From the NCBI GenBank assembly GCA_027309085.1, contig DAIDDL010000003.1, positions 1 to 51,633 of the forward strand: DNA of 51,633 nucleotides. The letters are read 5' to 3'. Shown here piece after piece: positions 15,531 to 24,756 of the stretch. Below the pieces are notes generated by a model that saw nothing but the letters and a program-made list of their open reading frames with translations, did no database searches and was not told the origin of the DNA. Source of the stretch: Sulfobacillus sp. (GTDB taxonomy: Bacteria; Bacillota; Sulfobacillia; Sulfobacillales; Sulfobacillaceae). The position numbers were made by a program, and so were the translations under genes. How positions within the stretch are numbered: the stretch's first letter is position 1; each line of letters begins with the position of its first letter.

Positions 15531-17959
15531 CATGCTACTTATGCGAGCAGCCCGTTATCACGGAAGTTCCGGGAGACGGCCACGTCTTTTGCTGTCATGG
15601 CTGCCGGGAACTGTGGCGGCTGCTTGGTGATGAGGAAATCCAGGAACTCAAAAGCCGGCCCGGAATCAACTGGGAAAATCTGCGCGACAATATCGCCGTC
15701 CCCACCCCGGCCATTGCCTTGAATGCGGATCCGCAGACGGTCACCATTGACATTGACGGGATGTGGTGCGCATCGTGCAGCATCCTTGTGGAACAGGTGC
15801 TGACCCGTATGCCAGGAGTTTTGGGCGCGCAAATTGACTTTGCCACCAGCACGGCCCAGGTCGCTATGGACGCATCCGCCACGTCATCAAAAAATTTGGA
15901 AAACGCCATTATCAAGCTTGGCTACGATGCCAAAGAACGGGACAGGGACGACAGCGACCTTGAGTCTGACCGTGACCTCACCCTTCTGCGCCGCTTTGGA
16001 GTGTCGGCCGTGCTCACGGTCTTTGTGATGATGTTCAGCGTGCCCATCTGGTCAGGCTACCTGCCCACGTTTCCCCCGACCCTTCGCGATATTTTGGAGT
16101 ACGGCCTGTGGGCGATTGCCACTCCCAGCGTATTCTGGAGCGGGTGGCCCTTCCTGCGTGGAGCCTGGTCCTCCCTGCGCCATGGCGTGCCCACCATGGA
16201 CCTGCTCATCGCCATCGGCAGTCTATCGGCCTACGGATACAGTGTCTATACCATTTTCGCCGGAGGGCGCTATTTGTATTTCGACACCGCCACGATGTTC
16301 ATCACCTTCCTTTTGCTCAGCCGCAACCTTGAAGTAGGCACCCGCAACCGGGCTGCAGGCGTGGTGCGGATGCTCTCCCGCCTCAGCGTCAAGTCAGCCT
16401 GGCTGCTGAAAGACGGGCAGGAAGTCCAGACCGACATCAGCCAGGTGGGGATTGGAGACCAAGTTGTGGTGCGTCCTGGGGAAAAGGTCCCGGTCGACGG
16501 CACCGTCATCGCTGGCCACTCAGCAATCGACGAAGCCTTTTTAACCGGTGAGGCCATCCCCGTGGACAAATCTGTGGGATCTATCGTTTACGCCGGCACT
16601 GTGAACTCCACGGGCCGGCTCATCATTCAGGCGCTTAGAGTCTCAACCGACACGATTTTGGCCCAGACCGCCCGCTTTGTGAAGGCCGCCCAAGGCACAC
16701 AGGGCCAGTGGCGCAAGCTGGCAGACAGAGTCTTGCGGGTATTTGTGCCTGCAGTGCTGGCAGCCGGTGTGCTCACGTTCCTATACTGGCTCCTTGTCGC
16801 TAAAATCGGCACCGCGCCTTCCATGCTCCACATGATTGCCGTGTTCGTCATCGCCTGCCCCTGCGCCCTCAGCGTGGCTACCCCGCTGGCCGTGCTGGCA
16901 GGAGCCCAGCGTCTGGGCGGTTACGGAATGCTGCTGCGCAGCGACGACGCCTTGGAGCGGGCAGCTGATGTGGATACCGTGGTGCTGGACAAAACCGGCA
17001 CGCTGACCACGGGTCAGATGGCCCTTACCGGACTGTGGCCGGAAACACCAGAATTGCTCCAGCTCATCGGCTCTGTGGAAATCGCTTCCGAGCATCCTGT
17101 CGCCACTGCCGTGTCAAAATACGTCGAACAATCGGGAACGCCTCTGGTTCCTGTGAGCCAATTTGCCGAAGAACCCGGATGGGGCGTGTCAGGCGAGGTG
17201 GGGGGCCGCCATTTGCGTATCGGCGCACTAGATGGAGATGAACACTTTGACGGGGACATGGCAGCACTAGCTGAAACATGGCAGGAGGAAGGGCGCACCA
17301 TCGCCAAAGTGGTGGTGGATGGCCGCATTGCTGCCATCCTGAGCGTCGGGGACCAGCTCCGCCCTCAGGCACGCGAAGCCGTCAGAATGCTGAAATCCCA
17401 AGGCATGGATGTCTGGATGGCTACTGGGGACTCCGCCGAAGCGGCGGCCATGATTGCCAGCCAGGTCGGCATCACCCATTATCTGGCCCGGCAAAAACCC
17501 CTCGACAAGGCCCAGTTTGTGGAGACCCTGCAAGCTGAAGGACACCGCGTAGCATTCGTGGGTGACGGCATCAACGATTCTCCGGCACTGGTCAAATCCC
17601 ACTTGGGGATTGCGATGGGCACGGGCTCGGATATTGCCATTGAAGCCGGCCACCTAACACTGACCCGGCCCAACCTGATCAGTCTTGCAGATACGCTGAC
17701 CACCAGCAAGCAAGTGACCCGGATCATCAAGCAAAACCTGCTTTGGGCCCTGATATACAACACTCTCGCCCTGCCCGCTGCGGCTATGGGCTACACGGGA
17801 CCCTTTATTGCCGCCGTCTCCATGCTGCTGTCCTCAGCCTTTGTCCTGGCCAACTCTCTGCGCATTCTGGGGTTCTCTCCAAAACGGTACATTGTGAGTA
17901 CCAGCGTAGTCCTGGGGGTGGGCACCAGCCTTGCCCTGATTGCCTTCCTGGGCCTGTAA
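15518..17959 (+). CDS. Heavy-metal (copper) P1B-type ATPase, CcoI/FixI-like
   Basis: An 813-aa P1B ATPase. Order: an N-terminal cysteine cluster CYLCEQPV / FCCHGC (residues 5-35) as in FixI/CcoI; an HMA domain with MWCASC (near residue 85); membrane helices; actuator LTGEAIP; the metal-channel CPC at 447-449; phosphorylation motif DKTGT at D491; ATP-binding SEHPV; hinge GDGINDSPAL. ATG 15518 has GGAGGTG upstream; a longer frame from 15497 is less likely. FixI-type pumps supply copper to cbb3/aa3 oxidases rather than detoxify; with the upstream FixH-like and SafE-like genes this favours a maturation role. No oxidase genes are nearby. Confidence 0.93.
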   Translation: MAVLTCYLCEQPVITEVPGDGHVFCCHGCRELWRLLGDEEIQELKSRPGINWENLRDNIAVPTPAIALNADPQTVTIDIDGMWCASCSILVEQVLTRMPGVLGAQIDFATSTAQVAMDASATSSKNLENAIIKLGYDAKERDRDDSDLESDRDLTLLRRFGVSAVLTVFVMMFSVPIWSGYLPTFPPTLRDILEYGLWAIATPSVFWSGWPFLRGAWSSLRHGVPTMDLLIAIGSLSAYGYSVYTIFAGGRYLYFDTATMFITFLLLSRNLEVGTRNRAAGVVRMLSRLSVKSAWLLKDGQEVQTDISQVGIGDQVVVRPGEKVPVDGTVIAGHSAIDEAFLTGEAIPVDKSVGSIVYAGTVNSTGRLIIQALRVSTDTILAQTARFVKAAQGTQGQWRKLADRVLRVFVPAVLAAGVLTFLYWLLVAKIGTAPSMLHMIAVFVIACPCALSVATPLAVLAGAQRLGGYGMLLRSDDALERAADVDTVVLDKTGTLTTGQMALTGLWPETPELLQLIGSVEIASEHPVATAVSKYVEQSGTPLVPVSQFAEEPGWGVSGEVGGRHLRIGALDGDEHFDGDMAALAETWQEEGRTIAKVVVDGRIAAILSVGDQLRPQAREAVRMLKSQGMDVWMATGDSAEAAAMIASQVGITHYLARQKPLDKAQFVETLQAEGHRVAFVGDGINDSPALVKSHLGIAMGTGSDIAIEAGHLTLTRPNLISLADTLTTSKQVTRIIKQNLLWALIYNTLALPAAAMGYTGPFIAAVSMLLSSAFVLANSLRILGFSPKRYIVSTSVVLGVGTSLALIAFLGL

Positions 17960-18016
17960 GGCGCACAAACCTCACGGGTGCCGTCGTGAGTTCGGCCACT
18001 GTCTGGAAAGAGAACC

Positions 18017-18049
18017 GCGGGATGTGGACAGTGCCTGTCCACATCCCGC
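18017..18049 (+). terminator. Perfect 14-bp hairpin downstream of the copper ATPase
   Basis: Arms gcgggatgtggaca (18017-18030) and tgtccacatcccgc (18036-18049) pair perfectly around a 5-nt loop, 57 bp after the ATPase stop. There is no T-run, so termination could be Rho-assisted or the structure could stabilise the 3' end. Confidence 0.5.
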
Positions 18050-18122
18050 CCTATTGCAACCGCCTTCCAGCGTCCTAATTTGCCGCTTCCCATCCAGGCA
18101 GCCAATTGGTGCCGGATGGCGA

Positions 18123-18159
18123 CCACTCCCGGATGGGACACAGGCCCATCCGGGAGTGG
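18123..18159. repeat. Perfect 15-bp hairpin, second of a pair
   Basis: Arms ccactcccggatggg (18123-18137) and cccatccgggagtgg (18145-18159) pair perfectly with a 7-nt loop. It sits 75 bp after the first hairpin, also without a T-run. Its sequence differs from the first, so it is not a simple duplicate. Confidence 0.55.
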
Positions 18160-18717
18160 GTACTGAGAGCAGTGGAATCGAGCCCACATTCTGAACCGCA
18201 TGCTGTTTCCCAGAGTCGTTCGGCAAACGTAGTGGAGATTCATCATTTACATCTCTTCTGAAAGAGAATGAAAACCAAAAAATTCCTGAACCATGTGGTT
18301 GACGGCCCTCAACCTGTGTGTCGGCTGGGGCATTGAGAGCCCCCTGTTGTCAGCTTAATTTTTTCCCACACCGCCTCACTATTTACCACAAAATGATAAA
18401 TAGTGGAATAACCAACCAGCATGAGAAGCTGCAGCAAAGGCGTGTTCCGACAATTCATGGAAATCTTGTACGCAAGGGAGGGAAATCTGGAGTTCTTAAC
18501 AGCGGTCGGGTTGTGGCGATAAGTTTCACTGGTGTTCCCCCACCAAGAGGTCCTTACCTAATTGATCGGGGAATTCGCCGATATTTACCTTGATTGTAAT
18601 ATTAGCGCGCAATCTACGGCGCGCACAAAAATAAAGTACTGCTGGGAGTCGTGTGGGTCAAAATATCAGCATTCCACACCGCGGCTGGCTGAATCTTGCG
18701 CAAAGGCAAAAGCCCTG

Positions 18718-19809
18718 CTATTCCTGCCCACCGGTGGGCTGCATCTCCGCATGGCCGAATACTTGCCGCACCGGCTGGTGCCGCAGCGCCCGGCGGACCG
18801 GCTCTTCATACCACTGGTAAATAAGGCCGCTGAGGACCACTGCCGTGACGAGCACCAACCCGTCCTGCCACAGGGGGCCATGATAATGATACAGACCCAC
18901 CTGTTGAAACGATCGCATGACCAAACGGTGAATCATGTAGAAAGCAAAACTCCAGTTGCCCAGCCGAACGAACACCGTGTATGAAAGCACACGGGACAGG
19001 TACCCCTGTTGATGCGCAAAGACCCATAAGAGAAACGCCCAGGCTGGCAGGTAGAGGGCGCTAAACCGAAGTGATTGCTCGATGTGGGGCCCCACCGCAA
19101 TCGTGCCAAAAGCCAGCAGCAGCGCTGCCATTTCCCACAGGGTCCACTGAAGACGCGAGACATGGGAGGTCCACTGGGTGCGGTGAAAAAGCAAGGCCGC
19201 ACCCATTCCGATAAAAAAATCTACCAAGCGCGCACCAGGAAAAATGTAGGCGGCCCAACTTTGCCACGAGGAATGGTAAGGAACCAACACTGATACAAGA
19301 CCCAACCATAGCACCCCCATCATCAGCACCACGTGACGGGTTCGGAGGTGAGCCGAAACTGCATGCCACCCTTGAATGGCCCAGGGAAACAGCACGTAAA
19401 ATGTAGCTTCGTCCGAAAGGCTCCACGCTACCCCGTCAAAGGAAAACGCGATAGCTAAATGCGGAATGTAACTTTGAATGAGGATGAGATTAGCCAAAGC
19501 CACACCAATCCAGTCCGCGGTACTACCGTATGCGTCAAGCGGGGTGAGGGGAATCGCCCACAAAAACGCCAGAGCATATACGGGATAAATCCGTGCAAAG
19601 CGCGCCCAGTAAAATTGGCGGCGTGCCCTGTAAGTCTGATGCCGAAATTTATCGCCATAGTTGTAGGTCAGAATAAATCCCGACAACGTGTAAAAAAATG
19701 ACACACCAACATATCCCGTTTGGTACGTGCGCAAAAATCCAATGTGCCATAAAAATACTAACAACACAGCCATAAATCGGAATGATGTCAAGGGCTTCAA
19801 TGGTTGCAA
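18718..19809 (-). CDS. Acyltransferase-3 family membrane protein (OafA/NodX-like)
   Basis: A 363-aa integral membrane acyltransferase. The N-terminus PLKPLTSFRFMAVLLVFLWHI carries the conserved catalytic-region His and Arg, followed by GYVGVSFFYTLSGFILTYNY and an RFARIYPVYALAFL segment, all typical of OafA-type O-acetyl/acyl transferases; about ten hydrophobic helices follow. It starts at TTG 19809 with GAGGAGG 13 nt upstream. It probably O-acylates a surface polysaccharide or lipid. It shares orientation with the sulfotransferase 1 kb away, suggesting a surface-modification locus. Confidence 0.9.
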   Translation of the reverse strand: MQPLKPLTSFRFMAVLLVFLWHIGFLRTYQTGYVGVSFFYTLSGFILTYNYGDKFRHQTYRARRQFYWARFARIYPVYALAFLWAIPLTPLDAYGSTADWIGVALANLILIQSYIPHLAIAFSFDGVAWSLSDEATFYVLFPWAIQGWHAVSAHLRTRHVVLMMGVLWLGLVSVLVPYHSSWQSWAAYIFPGARLVDFFIGMGAALLFHRTQWTSHVSRLQWTLWEMAALLLAFGTIAVGPHIEQSLRFSALYLPAWAFLLWVFAHQQGYLSRVLSYTVFVRLGNWSFAFYMIHRLVMRSFQQVGLYHYHGPLWQDGLVLVTAVVLSGLIYQWYEEPVRRALRHQPVRQVFGHAEMQPTGGQE

Positions 19810-20833
19810 TGACAGAATTATTCCTCCTCGTCCTGTTAGGGATTACCCCGACCGCGACACGTTTGGGAATAATAAAATAAGGCCCCTATAGGGAATACAC
19901 CGCATCTGCTGCGGGGCGGTGAAGTGGCAGCGGGCGGATACGTGGCTGTTTCTGTAGATTTTCAATGGGCTTGATGATAACAGCGGGTACTTATCTGACA
20001 AACGTATTCCTCTAAGGAGCCTCTTGCTTGTAATAGTCTGTAGTCTGCAGCGGCTGTTCGCCTGCGGCAAAGGTCTGCCATCTTTGAGTTTGTGCTGTCA
20101 AGTGCACTTTCGACCGGTATCGAGAACGTCGAATTCTTGTGGGTTCAACTGGCAAAACGACTGCCCAATGCTGACTAGTTTAACGGGCGCCGAATTTCGG
20201 CAGGTCAGCTGCTAAGCAAGATGGCCCTTGATGTGCACGAGCGTCACGCCCTTGCTCGTGATTATCTTGTCCCATACGGATATTCCACCCTTGCGGCTCA
20301 GCCGCGCTTGTGCCGGAATTTTTGGGGTCAGACAATGACCGACTCTCCAATCTCCCCGTTTTTCCGGCGTTAGATACTTGACCTTGCTGGTTTTTCCCCT
20401 TGCGTAATGAAAAGTGTCCTTAAACCTCCCGATCATCCTAACCATTGTGCTGGAGCTGGCTTATGGTAACGGGCCACGCCACTGTGGCTAAGAGTCCTTC
20501 TCCGGATAATTTTTCATAACGTCGTGCGGGCCCCCATCATATCGTCTCCCTTGTGGACGAGGTCATTATGATACCCCCCTCATCTTTCGGAACTGCTCCA
20601 ATTAACACCTATACCAATTATCCTCGCAGTAATGATCCCGCCCTGGGTTGTCAAAAGATTTTCTCCCAGTCCAGAGCACATGCAAAGGAAATACCAGCGC
20701 TCACCCTATCCCCCTCGGTTCCAACGAAATGAGGCCACCCGACTAATTGATACCAGGCGTGCACCCGCCAATGCGCGCCGGAACATCCATTGCGATGGAT
20801 CTCTTTGTCGTTAAAACTTTTCAAAGTCGGTTG
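19810..20833. other. Non-coding gap between acyltransferase and sulfotransferase
   Basis: About 1 kb with no convincing gene. The only frame of note is a leftward 77-aa one (20212-20445) rich in Lys/Arg, without a ribosome binding site or recognised family. The stretch may contain degraded sequence; nothing specific is recognised. Confidence 0.5.
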
Positions 20834-21862
20834 CTAGGTATTCCTTAGGCTCTGCACCTCGCACATTTGAGACCGAGTTCCGGTGGATTGGGGAAGTTTT
20901 CGGCCGAGCCACGGCTCGCGGTCGCGGTGAAGGCGCCAGCGGGTTCTGAACCACCAGCCTACGGCCCGTTTGTCCAGTCCGTCGAAAATACCGGGCTGAA
21001 GGGGAAAGCCACTCCGCCCCGCAGGCACTGCATAGTCGAGCTGCTTCAGATACTTTGCGTCCAGCCATGAAAACAAATTGACGTCGCGGTGGGGCATTTG
21101 GGTGCGCCACTTCTCCATATTGCGCGAATCAATGGGTGTGGCAGCCCGGTGTTTCCATGGTTCCCGAATAGGGTCAAAGAGCGGTTCGGCTCGGTACCGT
21201 TCCAACATGGCCGGTTCAAAAGGCCAATGCAGCCATTGACACACGCTGTTCATGGTGGCTGCAGGGTTTTGGACTAAGTCCTCAAATCGGATCTGATGAA
21301 AATCGTCTCTGTACAGTTTATGGTAGTAACTGGCTGCCCACTGATACTGCCGCCACTGGAGGGCATGATTAAAAGCATTGCCGGCATTCCAGGGAACATG
21401 GAGCAGTGATAAATGGACGTCACGGGGATCCCGCACAATGGCGAGAATCTTGGCGGATGGAAACAGTGATTTGATAACAGGCACGTACATAAAGTGATCG
21501 GGGGTTTTTTCTCCCCACACCGGTTTATTATGACCCTCGGCGTATGTACTCAAGATTAATGACAGGATGGTTTGATGGCTCAGCGATCCCTCGCTAAAGG
21601 CTTTCTTCAACGAAATCCGAAACTGCTCGTAAGGAAGATGCGTGAACTGGATGAAGTGCAAACCAAAAAAACGCGATAAGACTTGATCCACTTCAGGCCA
21701 TAATTTCAGCCCTGAGCTACGCTCAAGAGGTTTCCAGACCATAGTGAAATAGTCAGTTTCAGGACCGATGGCAATGTGGCTGTGCGCATTGAGCAGCGAT
21801 GCTAAAAGCGTGGTGCCAGACCGCGGCATGCCGACCACAAAGACAGGGTGCAACTTAGACAA
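20834..21862 (-). CDS. PAPS-dependent sulfotransferase
   Basis: A 342-aa cytosolic-type sulfotransferase. The 5'-phosphosulfate loop VVGMPRSGTTLLASLLNAH is at residues 9-27, and the 3'-phosphate motif is AIVRDPRDVHLSLLHVPW. WGEKTPDHF and FEDLVQNP are also characteristic of bacterial Sulfotransfer_1/3 proteins. The start TTG 21862 follows GGAGGCG by about 7 nt; the frame extends 16 codons further but without support. The acceptor is unknown. It diverges from a fused ATP sulfurylase/APS kinase gene that would make its donor PAPS. Confidence 0.9.
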   Translation of the reverse strand: MSKLHPVFVVGMPRSGTTLLASLLNAHSHIAIGPETDYFTMVWKPLERSSGLKLWPEVDQVLSRFFGLHFIQFTHLPYEQFRISLKKAFSEGSLSHQTILSLILSTYAEGHNKPVWGEKTPDHFMYVPVIKSLFPSAKILAIVRDPRDVHLSLLHVPWNAGNAFNHALQWRQYQWAASYYHKLYRDDFHQIRFEDLVQNPAATMNSVCQWLHWPFEPAMLERYRAEPLFDPIREPWKHRAATPIDSRNMEKWRTQMPHRDVNLFSWLDAKYLKQLDYAVPAGRSGFPLQPGIFDGLDKRAVGWWFRTRWRLHRDREPWLGRKLPQSTGTRSQMCEVQSLRNT

Positions 21863-21910
21863 TAGAACGCCTCCTCGCGTGACTCCCGCTCGGCACCAGC
21901 ACAGCCTCAC

Positions 21911-22280
21911 CTGAAACTTGTGCCGGCAAGAAGCGGATGGTATCCCATGAGCCTCTTACACGGTGGGCCAAATCGTTTCTCAGGACTCCTCTATTTGGAG
22001 GATTTCGCTTGATCGCCACAGCCATCCCAATTGATTCTATAGCCCTTAGGCGGTGTAAGTGTTACGAAACCATTACGAGATTGTCCTTTCAGCCAAAATT
22101 CAGCTTGGCGCGAAAGAACTTTGTGCAAGAAAATTGCTGTCCCTAAAAATCCTCTCTTGAGTGAGCGGAACTGCTCTTGGCCAAGCTGAAGAGGTGCTGA
22201 AGGCGCCCATTTATTCCATGTTATACGGTAGAATACTCCTTAACTTATTACCGACCACGACATTAAAGGATGCGACATGA
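21911..22280. other. Divergent regulatory region between sulfotransferase and sat-cysC
   Basis: 370 bp with no supported gene. It contains an 11-bp inverted pair TTCAGCTTGGC (22099-22109) / GCCAAGCTGAA (22180-22190) separated by 70 bp, and a TAGAAT hexamer about 50 bp before the sat-cysC start. No riboswitch class could be recognised. Confidence 0.45.
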
Positions 22281-23981
22281 GTGAAATGTGATTACCCTTG
22301 GATTCTGACAGATCGTCAGCGGTGCGATGTGGAGTTGTTGCTAACGGGTGCATTTGCCCCATTAAAGGGATTCATGACCGAGAAAGAGTACCGGTCGGTG
22401 TTGGAAGATATGATATTGCCATCCGGAGCATTATGGCCGATTCCTATTACACTGGATATTTCGCGAGAATTGGCAGAGAAATTGCAGGCGGGCGACATAC
22501 TGCACTTGCTGCGGGAAGATAATTCACCGGTGGCCCAGATCAAGGTCAACGATGTGTACCCAAGCGACTTGCCGCGGGAAATGCAACAAATTTATGGAAC
22601 GGACCACCAAGACCACGCCGGTGTGGCAATTCTGACTAAACGCCACCCATTTTACGTAGGAGGCACGGTATCCGAGACAAATCCCACCGTTTCGGAAATG
22701 GCCCGCCACGTGGACTTTCTTCCACCCTATCGCAAACCCAGCGAGTTGATGGAACGGTGGAAACAGATTGGGAAACCGGTCATTGCCTTTCAGACCCGCA
22801 ATCCCATGCACGGAGCTCATCAGGCCCTGACCATGGCCGCATTGCGGGAAGTAGGAGACTCACACCTGCTCCTGCACCCGGCTATCGGGCCAACCAATCC
22901 GGGAGACGTCCGTGCCGCGCAGCGTATCCGAGCAATATTGGCGCTGGCAAAAACCTATCCCCAGGATTCCGGCGGATTTCCTGTGGTGACCGTAGCCTCG
23001 CTACCGCTGGCTATGCGGATGGCAGGCCCCAGAGAAGCACTCTGGCACGCCATCATCCGGCAGAATTTTGGGGCCCAGTATTTCATAGTGGGCCGGGCGC
23101 CCGCTGATCCGGGGCGAAATCCGGCGTGCAGCGACGGATATTGGTGGCCTCCCTTTGAAGCCCAACGGTTGTTTCGCGAGGTGTCGCGCCAACTGACGAT
23201 CCAGCCCCTGTTCTATCCCGAATACGCCTGGCACCATTCGCGCCGGGAATTTCTCCCGTACCATGATGGCGACCAGTCGGGGTGCTTTATCCGTTTGTCG
23301 GGGTCCCGGATTCGCCAGCAATTGCAACGCGGAGAGGCATTGCCCGAGTGGTATGCGCCCCAACCCGTGCGCGACATCTTGCAAGCAGGAGCGGTGCCGC
23401 AGGAGCGCCGTGGGTTGGTGATATTATTTACTGGGCTGTCAGCGGCTGGAAAGAGCACATTAGCCAAGGCCTTATCAAATGTGTTGTCGATTCGGGATGC
23501 CCGTCCGGTCACACTGCTCGATGGCGATGTGGTCCGCCGCTACCTTTCCAAGGGATTGGGATTTTCTCCGGAAGACCGGCACCAGCACTTGGAACGCGTG
23601 GCGTTTGTCGCGCAGTTGATCTCGCGCCACGGGGGTATTGCTTTAGTGTCGCTGATTGCCCCCTACGAAGCCGACCGCCGGCTTTTTCGCAATATGATTA
23701 AGAAGGACGGCACGTTTGTGGAAGTTTACATGTCGGCTCCGCTGAATGTCTGCGAACAGCGTGATCCCAAGGGGCTGTATGCTCAGGCCCGGGCGGGTCA
23801 GGTGCAGCAGATGACGGGCTTGGACCTGCCCTATGAGGCACCGGAGAATCCCGACGTCGTCATTGACACCTCCGGTGAGTCCGTAGACATGGCCATGAGG
23901 CATCTTGTCGACTACCTCGAACAGCACCAGCTGGTGACGGTAGAGAATCTTGAACCTCTGTTTGCTCCGATTATTCCCTAG
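22281..23981 (+). CDS. Bifunctional sulfate adenylyltransferase / adenylylsulfate kinase
   Basis: A 566-aa PAPS synthetase. The N-terminal ATP sulfurylase (about 1-375) carries FQTRNPMHGAHQAL (QxRN and HxxH motifs) and VGRAPADPG. The C-terminal APS kinase (about 380-566) has Walker A GLSAAGKST, LLDGDVVRRYL and the IAPYEADR loop. It makes PAPS from sulfate and two ATP. The start is GTG 22281, with AAGGA 10 nt upstream. The Sat-CysC fusion next to a sulfotransferase suggests PAPS for sulfation as well as, or instead of, assimilation; no PAPS reductase is nearby. Confidence 0.95.
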   Translation: MKCDYPWILTDRQRCDVELLLTGAFAPLKGFMTEKEYRSVLEDMILPSGALWPIPITLDISRELAEKLQAGDILHLLREDNSPVAQIKVNDVYPSDLPREMQQIYGTDHQDHAGVAILTKRHPFYVGGTVSETNPTVSEMARHVDFLPPYRKPSELMERWKQIGKPVIAFQTRNPMHGAHQALTMAALREVGDSHLLLHPAIGPTNPGDVRAAQRIRAILALAKTYPQDSGGFPVVTVASLPLAMRMAGPREALWHAIIRQNFGAQYFIVGRAPADPGRNPACSDGYWWPPFEAQRLFREVSRQLTIQPLFYPEYAWHHSRREFLPYHDGDQSGCFIRLSGSRIRQQLQRGEALPEWYAPQPVRDILQAGAVPQERRGLVILFTGLSAAGKSTLAKALSNVLSIRDARPVTLLDGDVVRRYLSKGLGFSPEDRHQHLERVAFVAQLISRHGGIALVSLIAPYEADRRLFRNMIKKDGTFVEVYMSAPLNVCEQRDPKGLYAQARAGQVQQMTGLDLPYEAPENPDVVIDTSGESVDMAMRHLVDYLEQHQLVTVENLEPLFAPIIP

Positions 23982-24068
23982 CAATCAGCGTATTCAAGGA
24001 TTCAGCAGCCACCAAGAATTCTGGATAGCCTATATCTTCCCTTCCACTTCACCTATGCCGCGTAGACA

Positions 24069-24093
24069 TTCTGGAGTCCTGTGGACTCCAGAA
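24069..24093. repeat. 11-bp inverted repeat downstream of sat-cysC
   Basis: Arms ttctggagtcc and ggactccagaa around a 3-nt loop (tgt). It lies 88 bp after the sat-cysC stop and just before the IS3 OrfA gene. It could be a terminator without a T-run or part of an IS end. Confidence 0.4.
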
Positions 24094-24129
24094 CTAAGAC
24101 TACTGAAAACGGCTCGGTTAAGATACACT

Positions 24130-24426
24130 ATGGTTATGCCAAAACACTTTGATTCGGCCCTAAAAGCTGAGATCGTCTTGACCTGGTTGAAAGGACAAAA
24201 GTCTGTCACTGAAATCTGCCAGGAGTATGGTGCCCAGGCGGACCAAGTGAACCAGTGGTGCCGCACTTTCTTGGAGCAGGCTCCCACTGTCTTCCAAAAA
24301 AACACCCAGGGCGCGGATCTCCAGAAAAAGCACGGGAAAGAAGTGACCCGCTTGCAGGGGAAAATCGGCCGCCTGACGAAGCAGTTGTCGTGGCTTGAAC
24401 AAAAATCCGGCATCAAGCCAGACTAG
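24130..24426 (+). CDS. IS3-family OrfA transposase subunit, orphan
   Basis: A 98-aa helix-turn-helix protein (MPKHFDSALKAEIVLTWLKG, VTEICQEYGAQADQVNQW) followed by a leucine-rich coiled coil (LQGKIGRLTKQLSWLEQK), the IS3/IS150 OrfA layout. ATG 24130 is preferred; the frame is open to 23950. No OrfB (DDE domain) follows, so the element is incomplete and cannot transpose by itself. Confidence 0.8.
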   Translation: MVMPKHFDSALKAEIVLTWLKGQKSVTEICQEYGAQADQVNQWCRTFLEQAPTVFQKNTQGADLQKKHGKEVTRLQGKIGRLTKQLSWLEQKSGIKPD

Positions 24427-24756
24427 AGCGTCGTCCCATTTCTTGCCGAAGCTGCCGAATCTGTTCTCCAGTGCAACACCGGCGATCTGCCACGATTCGC
24501 CCCGCGCTTTTCGGCGGCTTTCCCGGTCCCACCGCTGGGCCGTCTTGACTTTCACGCTCAACAACCCGGCTTCGGTATCCATGTCACTACCGTGCATGAT
24601 TGCGCGTCTCCTACCAATATCCATAGTGAATCCCTGGCGACCACAGCAACATTCCATTATTTCCGCAACCATTTCGGAATAATCAGTACTCTTGACACCA
24701 ATAGGGTCAGACCAGTAAGCTCTCAGCACATAGCAGAGAGCAGGAGGGGAACAGCA
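24427..24756. other. Gap with possible coding remnant and FTR1 upstream region
   Basis: 330 bp. On the minus strand a frame from about 24597 to 24427 reads MHGSDMDTEAGLLSVKVKTA and onward in protein-like fashion, perhaps a fragment of a nuclease-like protein, but it runs into the antisense of the OrfA gene. A TTGACA at 24692-24697 with TAAGCT 18 bp downstream is a weak promoter candidate for the iron permease. Confidence 0.4.

Larger units (their letters stand above)
17960..18717. other. Long non-coding stretch with paired hairpins
   Basis: About 760 bp without a credible gene. It holds two perfect hairpins (listed separately) and a small inverted repeat cactattta / taaatagtg (18377-18385 / 18397-18405). 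The remainder has no recognised feature and short frames only. Confidence 0.6.

Noticed and set aside
20212-20445. 77-aa minus-strand Lys/Arg-rich frame
   Set aside because: No ribosome binding site, family or neighbour support; treated as part of the gap.
22150-22280. SAM-type riboswitch before sat-cysC
   Set aside because: None of the conserved core segments could be found; only a wide inverted repeat is present.
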